From the NCBI GenBank assembly GCA_900546715.1, contig UREA01000048.1, positions 1 to 8,183 on the forward strand: a stretch of DNA of 8,183 bases, read 5' to 3'. Shown piece after piece: positions 6,415 through 8,183 of the stretch (positions are counted from its first letter, which is position 1; every line of letters begins with the position of its first letter). The notes beneath the pieces are model-generated. The model made no database searches. It was not told the DNA's origin and saw only the letters and a list, made by a program, of their open reading frames with translations. The position numbers were made by a program, and so were the translations under genes. The DNA is from an uncultured Mycoplasmatota bacterium. GTDB taxonomy: Bacteria > Bacillota_I > Bacilli_A > RF39 > UBA660.

Positions 6415-7140
6415 GTGCTTAAGGAAGTAGAAGGCTTTATTTTAACAGAAACTCCCTATGGAGAGAGTAGTAAAATAATAAATGTGTTAACTAAAGAATA
6501 TGGTATTATAGGAATAATTGCTAAAGGAGCATCATCTTTAAAAAGTAAAAATAGGGTGGCGACTTTAAAACTTACCTATGCTAAGTTTAACATTTATTAT
6601 AAAGAAAATAAACTTTCTACTTTAGTTAGTGCTGATATTATTAATCCTCTAAAAAATATCCGCAGTGATATTTTTTTAATTAGTTATTTAACATATTTAG
6701 CAGAACTAACTTATCAAGTCGTTAGACAAAGTAACGCTAAAGATATATATGATGACTTTATTACATCTATATTAAAAATAGAAGAGGGATTAGATCCTTT
6801 AGTAATAACTAATATTTTAGAAATTAAATATTTAGAAAAACTAGGAGTATTATTTAATTTAGATGAATGTGTTATTTGTGGTAGTAAAACGGGTATTGCA
6901 ACAATTTCTGCTGATGCCGGAGGATTTGTCTGTAAAAACTGTTTAACTAATGAGTATTTAGTAAGTCCTAAAGTTATAAAGATGATAAGAATGTATTATT
7001 ATGTTAATATTAAAAGTATTACAAATATCAAAATTGATGAAGATATCAAGAAGATTATTAATAGTTTTCTTGATGTGTACTACGAAAAATATACGGGACT
7101 TTTTCTAAATAGTAAAAATTTCTTAAAAAATATCTTATAA
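6415..7140 (+). CDS. recO: DNA repair protein RecO
   Basis: The 241-residue protein starts at GTG, five bases after AAGGGA, and has the RecO layout. The N-terminal OB fold opens with EVEGFILTETPYGESSKIINVLTKEYG (split here as EVEGFILTETPYGESSK, 4-20, then IINVLTKEYG), followed by GIIAKGAS (33-40). A helical domain contains YLEKLGVLFNLDECVICG. A zinc-ribbon-like set has C152/C155 and C173/C176. RecO loads RecA on SSB-coated single-stranded DNA with RecR in the RecFOR pathway and anneals complementary strands. Its place after era and yqzL is the conserved Bacillota order. In B. subtilis glycyl-tRNA synthetase genes follow a little downstream; here tdk follows after 28 bases. Confidence 0.94.
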   Translation: MLKEVEGFILTETPYGESSKIINVLTKEYGIIGIIAKGASSLKSKNRVATLKLTYAKFNIYYKENKLSTLVSADIINPLKNIRSDIFLISYLTYLAELTYQVVRQSNAKDIYDDFITSILKIEEGLDPLVITNILEIKYLEKLGVLFNLDECVICGSKTGIATISADAGGFVCKNCLTNEYLVSPKVIKMIRMYYYVNIKSITNIKIDEDIKKIINSFLDVYYEKYTGLFLNSKNFLKNIL

Positions 7141-7168
7141 AGTGTTAAAATAGAAGTGGTGAAGTATT

Positions 7169-7762
7169 ATGGCAAATTTAACTTTATATTATGGAACTAT
7201 GGAAACTGGTAAGACAACAAAACTTATTCAAGACCATTATAATTATTCAAAATATTTAATTAACCTTTTGGTTATGAAACCAAAGATCGATACTAAGGGG
7301 GGACTAACAGTAGTAAACAGAACTGGTTCTTCGATTAAAGCAGATATATTAATTCCTAAAACAGCTAGTTTACTATCTAAAAAGTATTTTAATAAATATA
7401 AATATGCCCAGTTTATTTTAGTTGATGAAGCGCAATTTTTAACCAAAAATCAAATAAATGAACTTTGGTATATTGCTCATAAATTTGATATTTCCGTAAT
7501 TTGTTATGCTCTTAAAAGTAATTTTAAGGGGGATTTATTTGAAGGTAGCTCACAATTATTTGCCAGAAGTGATGAAAAACATGAACTTACTGTTAATTGT
7601 TCTTGTGGTAGACCTGCTATGTTTAATGCAAGACGTGTAAATGGTAAATATTCATCTAGTGGTAAGGAAGTAGTAATTGATGGTTCACAGACGGAAGTTG
7701 AATATATTCCTTTATGTAGTGATCACTATTTAGAATATGTTTTAAATAATAAATTAAAATAA
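7169..7762 (+). CDS. tdk: Thymidine kinase
   Basis: The 197-residue protein is the normal length for type II thymidine kinase. It has a P-loop GTMETGKTT (9-17), VDEAQFL (85-91) with the acidic pair after the Walker B strand, a lasso-region counterpart YALKSNFKGDLFEGS (113-127) and a zinc site formed by C144, C146, C183 and H186, in the CxC plus CxxH spacing I recall from the E. coli-type enzyme. It phosphorylates thymidine to dTMP in pyrimidine salvage. Variations are seen in the usual GLRTDF motif, here ALKSNF, and in the P-loop Thr residues; these look like divergence rather than loss, since the catalytic acidic and lysine residues remain. GGTG (7158-7161) lies seven bases before the ATG. 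The gene is probably transcribed with recO; no clear promoter was seen in the 28-base gap. Confidence 0.93.
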   Translation: MANLTLYYGTMETGKTTKLIQDHYNYSKYLINLLVMKPKIDTKGGLTVVNRTGSSIKADILIPKTASLLSKKYFNKYKYAQFILVDEAQFLTKNQINELWYIAHKFDISVICYALKSNFKGDLFEGSSQLFARSDEKHELTVNCSCGRPAMFNARRVNGKYSSSGKEVVIDGSQTEVEYIPLCSDHYLEYVLNNKLK

Positions 7763-7810
7763 TGGGTAATAAGTATTCATAAAAATAGTGTGATTTTTCC
7801 GCAAAAATGG

Positions 7811-7839
7811 TTGACATTCAATAAAATGTATAGTATATT
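7811..7839 (+). promoter_or_regulatory. Strong sigma-A promoter without an ORF behind it
   Basis: TTGACA (7811-7816), a 17-base spacer and TATATT (7834-7839): a perfect -35 and a one-mismatch -10 at ideal spacing. Transcription would begin near 7846. The next start codon with a good ribosome-binding site is tnpB at 8061, but a hairpin with a T-run intervenes and tnpB has its own promoter. Confidence 0.7.
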
Positions 7840-7885
7840 ATTAGTAGAAAACAAATATATATAAATTGCAATATTGATTAATATT

Positions 7886-7954
7886 ATTTGTTTTTAATTA
7901 CTAATGGAGATACTCTCCTTAATTGGGATTTGTTTTTATACATTTGCCAATGGA
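7886..7954 (+). repeat. Imperfect direct repeat ATTTGTTTTTA...AATGGA
   Basis: ATTTGTTTTTA occurs at 7886-7896 and 7928-7938, followed by AATGGA at 7903-7908 and 7949-7954. The distances differ by four bases (17 and 21). The repeat units overlap the two arms of the long hairpin, so each copy supplies one arm in part. Confidence 0.6.
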
Positions 7955-7969
7955 GTATCTTCATTTTTT
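7903..7969 (+). terminator. Long hairpin with T-run (candidate rho-independent terminator)
   Basis: AATGGAGATACTC (7903-7915) pairs with GAGTATCTTCATT (7953-7965) over 13 positions with a single G-T wobble, and T6 follows at 7964-7969. Inside, ATTGG (7922-7926) can pair with CCAAT (7947-7951). The loop is long for a simple terminator. A competing short hairpin, GGAGA-TAC-TCTCC (7906-7918), uses the same 5' arm. The T-run is on the + strand side only, so termination would act on rightward transcripts, from the orphan promoter or from tdk. Confidence 0.6.
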
Positions 7970-8007
7970 AATATAATAGGAAAGTCATACTTTTTTAAAT
8001 AAAACCA

Positions 8008-8036
8008 TTGACATCCAAACTACTGTTTGATACAAT
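8008..8036 (+). promoter_or_regulatory. Sigma-A promoter of tnpB
   Basis: TTGACA (8008-8013), 17 bases, TACAAT (8031-8036); predicted start near 8043, giving a leader of about 18 bases. The spacer holds an inverted repeat, CAAAC-TACT-GTTTG (8016-8029), that could be an operator or part of the transposon-end structure. The -35 context TTGACATCCAA resembles that of the upstream promoter, TTGACATTCAA. Confidence 0.72.
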
Positions 8037-8044
8037 TGATTTAC

Positions 8045-8051
8045 AAGGAGG
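8045..8051 (+). promoter_or_regulatory. Strong ribosome-binding site of tnpB
   Basis: AAGGAGG, nine bases before ATG 8061. It is the best Shine-Dalgarno match in the window and fixes the tnpB start. Confidence 0.85.
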
Positions 8052-8060
8052 AAATTTGGT

Positions 8061-8183
8061 ATGACTACTATTTTAAAAGGTTATCAATTTAGATTATATC
8101 CGAGTGATGAACAAAAAAAGTTAATCAATCAAACTATTGGTTGTTCTAGATTTATATATAATCATTTTTTAGAAGAACGAATA
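8061..8183 (+). CDS. tnpB: IS200/IS605-family TnpB (OrfB), 3' partial
   Basis: Only the first 41 codons are present; the frame is open at the right edge. The N-terminus, with 'LKGYQFRLYPSDEQKKLINQ' and then TIGCSRFIYNHFLEER, is the helix-turn-helix OrfB_IS605 domain, in which Y-x-F-R-L-Y-P, Q, and C-R-F-x-Y-N are conserved. TnpB is an RNA-guided nuclease of the RuvC type related to Cas12 and helps keep the element in the genome; its guide RNA normally comes from the 3' end of the element, outside this window. No tnpA transposase lies directly upstream, where tdk ends. The element may be a tnpB-only type or carry tnpA elsewhere. Completeness and the RuvC catalytic residues cannot be judged. 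Confidence 0.9.
   Translation, partial: MTTILKGYQFRLYPSDEQKKLINQTIGCSRFIYNHFLEERI

Larger units (their letters stand above)
7846..7969 (+). ncRNA. Candidate small RNA or leader RNA
   Basis: The span from the predicted start of the orphan promoter to the end of the T-run after the long hairpin, about 124 bases. It has no ORF with a ribosome-binding site. It does not match any riboswitch consensus I know. It could be an independent small RNA, an attenuated leader for tnpB, or transcription within the left end of the insertion sequence. The call rests only on the promoter plus terminator arrangement. Confidence 0.4.
7763..8060. other. Gene-free region between tdk and tnpB
   Basis: No convincing ORF lies in these 298 bases on either strand. 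In order they hold a very AT-rich stretch with short A/T hairpins (AAAAAT 7781-7786, ATTTTT 7793-7798, AAAAAT 7803-7808), a first promoter (7811-7839), an AT-rich possible transcript, a long hairpin with a T-run (7903-7969), and a second promoter (8008-8036) with a strong ribosome-binding site for tnpB. Part of it may be the left end of the IS200/IS605-type element, whose border I cannot place. Confidence 0.7.

Noticed and set aside
7243..7446. Minus-strand open frame inside tdk
   Set aside because: It is a shadow of tdk, with no ribosome-binding site or recognisable domain.
7781..7808. AAAAAT/ATTTTT/AAAAAT hairpins after tdk as the tdk terminator
   Set aside because: Stems of six A/T pairs are too weak, and no proper T-run follows either fold.

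Overview
The window is strongly AT-rich, with compact head-to-tail genes all on the + strand. TGA is used as a stop (ends of yqfD and the VanZ-like gene) while Trp is encoded by TGG, so the genetic code is standard and not that of Mycoplasma. The gene order yqfC-yqfD ... ybeY-dgkA-era-yqzL-recO is the conserved housekeeping and sporulation cluster of Bacillota. Together with the low GC this suggests an uncultured Bacilli or Mollicutes-related (probably host-associated) bacterium with endospore-forming ancestry. The exact taxon cannot be fixed from the window.

Layout. (1) Bases 1-2520 hold the 3' part of a large secreted or surface protein whose start lies upstream of the window. It carries tandem fibronectin-III-like repeats and a C-terminal domain rich in aromatic residues, Ser and Asn, ending in a short RPVFYLNS-type motif. 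(2) Bases 2567-7140 hold a tightly packed array: yqfC and yqfD (sporulation), a VanZ-like membrane protein, ybeY (rRNA maturation), dgkA (undecaprenol or diacylglycerol kinase), era (30S assembly GTPase), a 28-codon yqzL microgene and recO (recombinational repair). Overlaps and very short gaps suggest translational coupling. The VanZ-like gene occupies the place where phoH and yqfF sit in Bacillus subtilis, and cdd is missing between dgkA and era. (3) tdk (thymidine kinase) follows recO. (4) A gene-free stretch of about 300 bases (7763-8060) contains two near-consensus sigma-A promoters and a long hairpin with a T-run. The first promoter has no ORF behind it and may make a small RNA of about 120 nt. 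The second drives the start of a TnpB (IS200/IS605 OrfB) gene that runs off the right edge.

Most noteworthy points: a perfect 11-bp inverted repeat followed by T6 that buries the yqfC ribosome-binding site, with a sigma-E-like -10 box just before it; the orphan promoter-terminator pair before tnpB; and an adenine-poor, NNY-codon-rich 3' segment in the surface-protein gene that resembles, but does not prove, a diversity-generating variable region. No CRISPR array, tRNA or rRNA was seen. No complete novel multi-gene system could be demonstrated.
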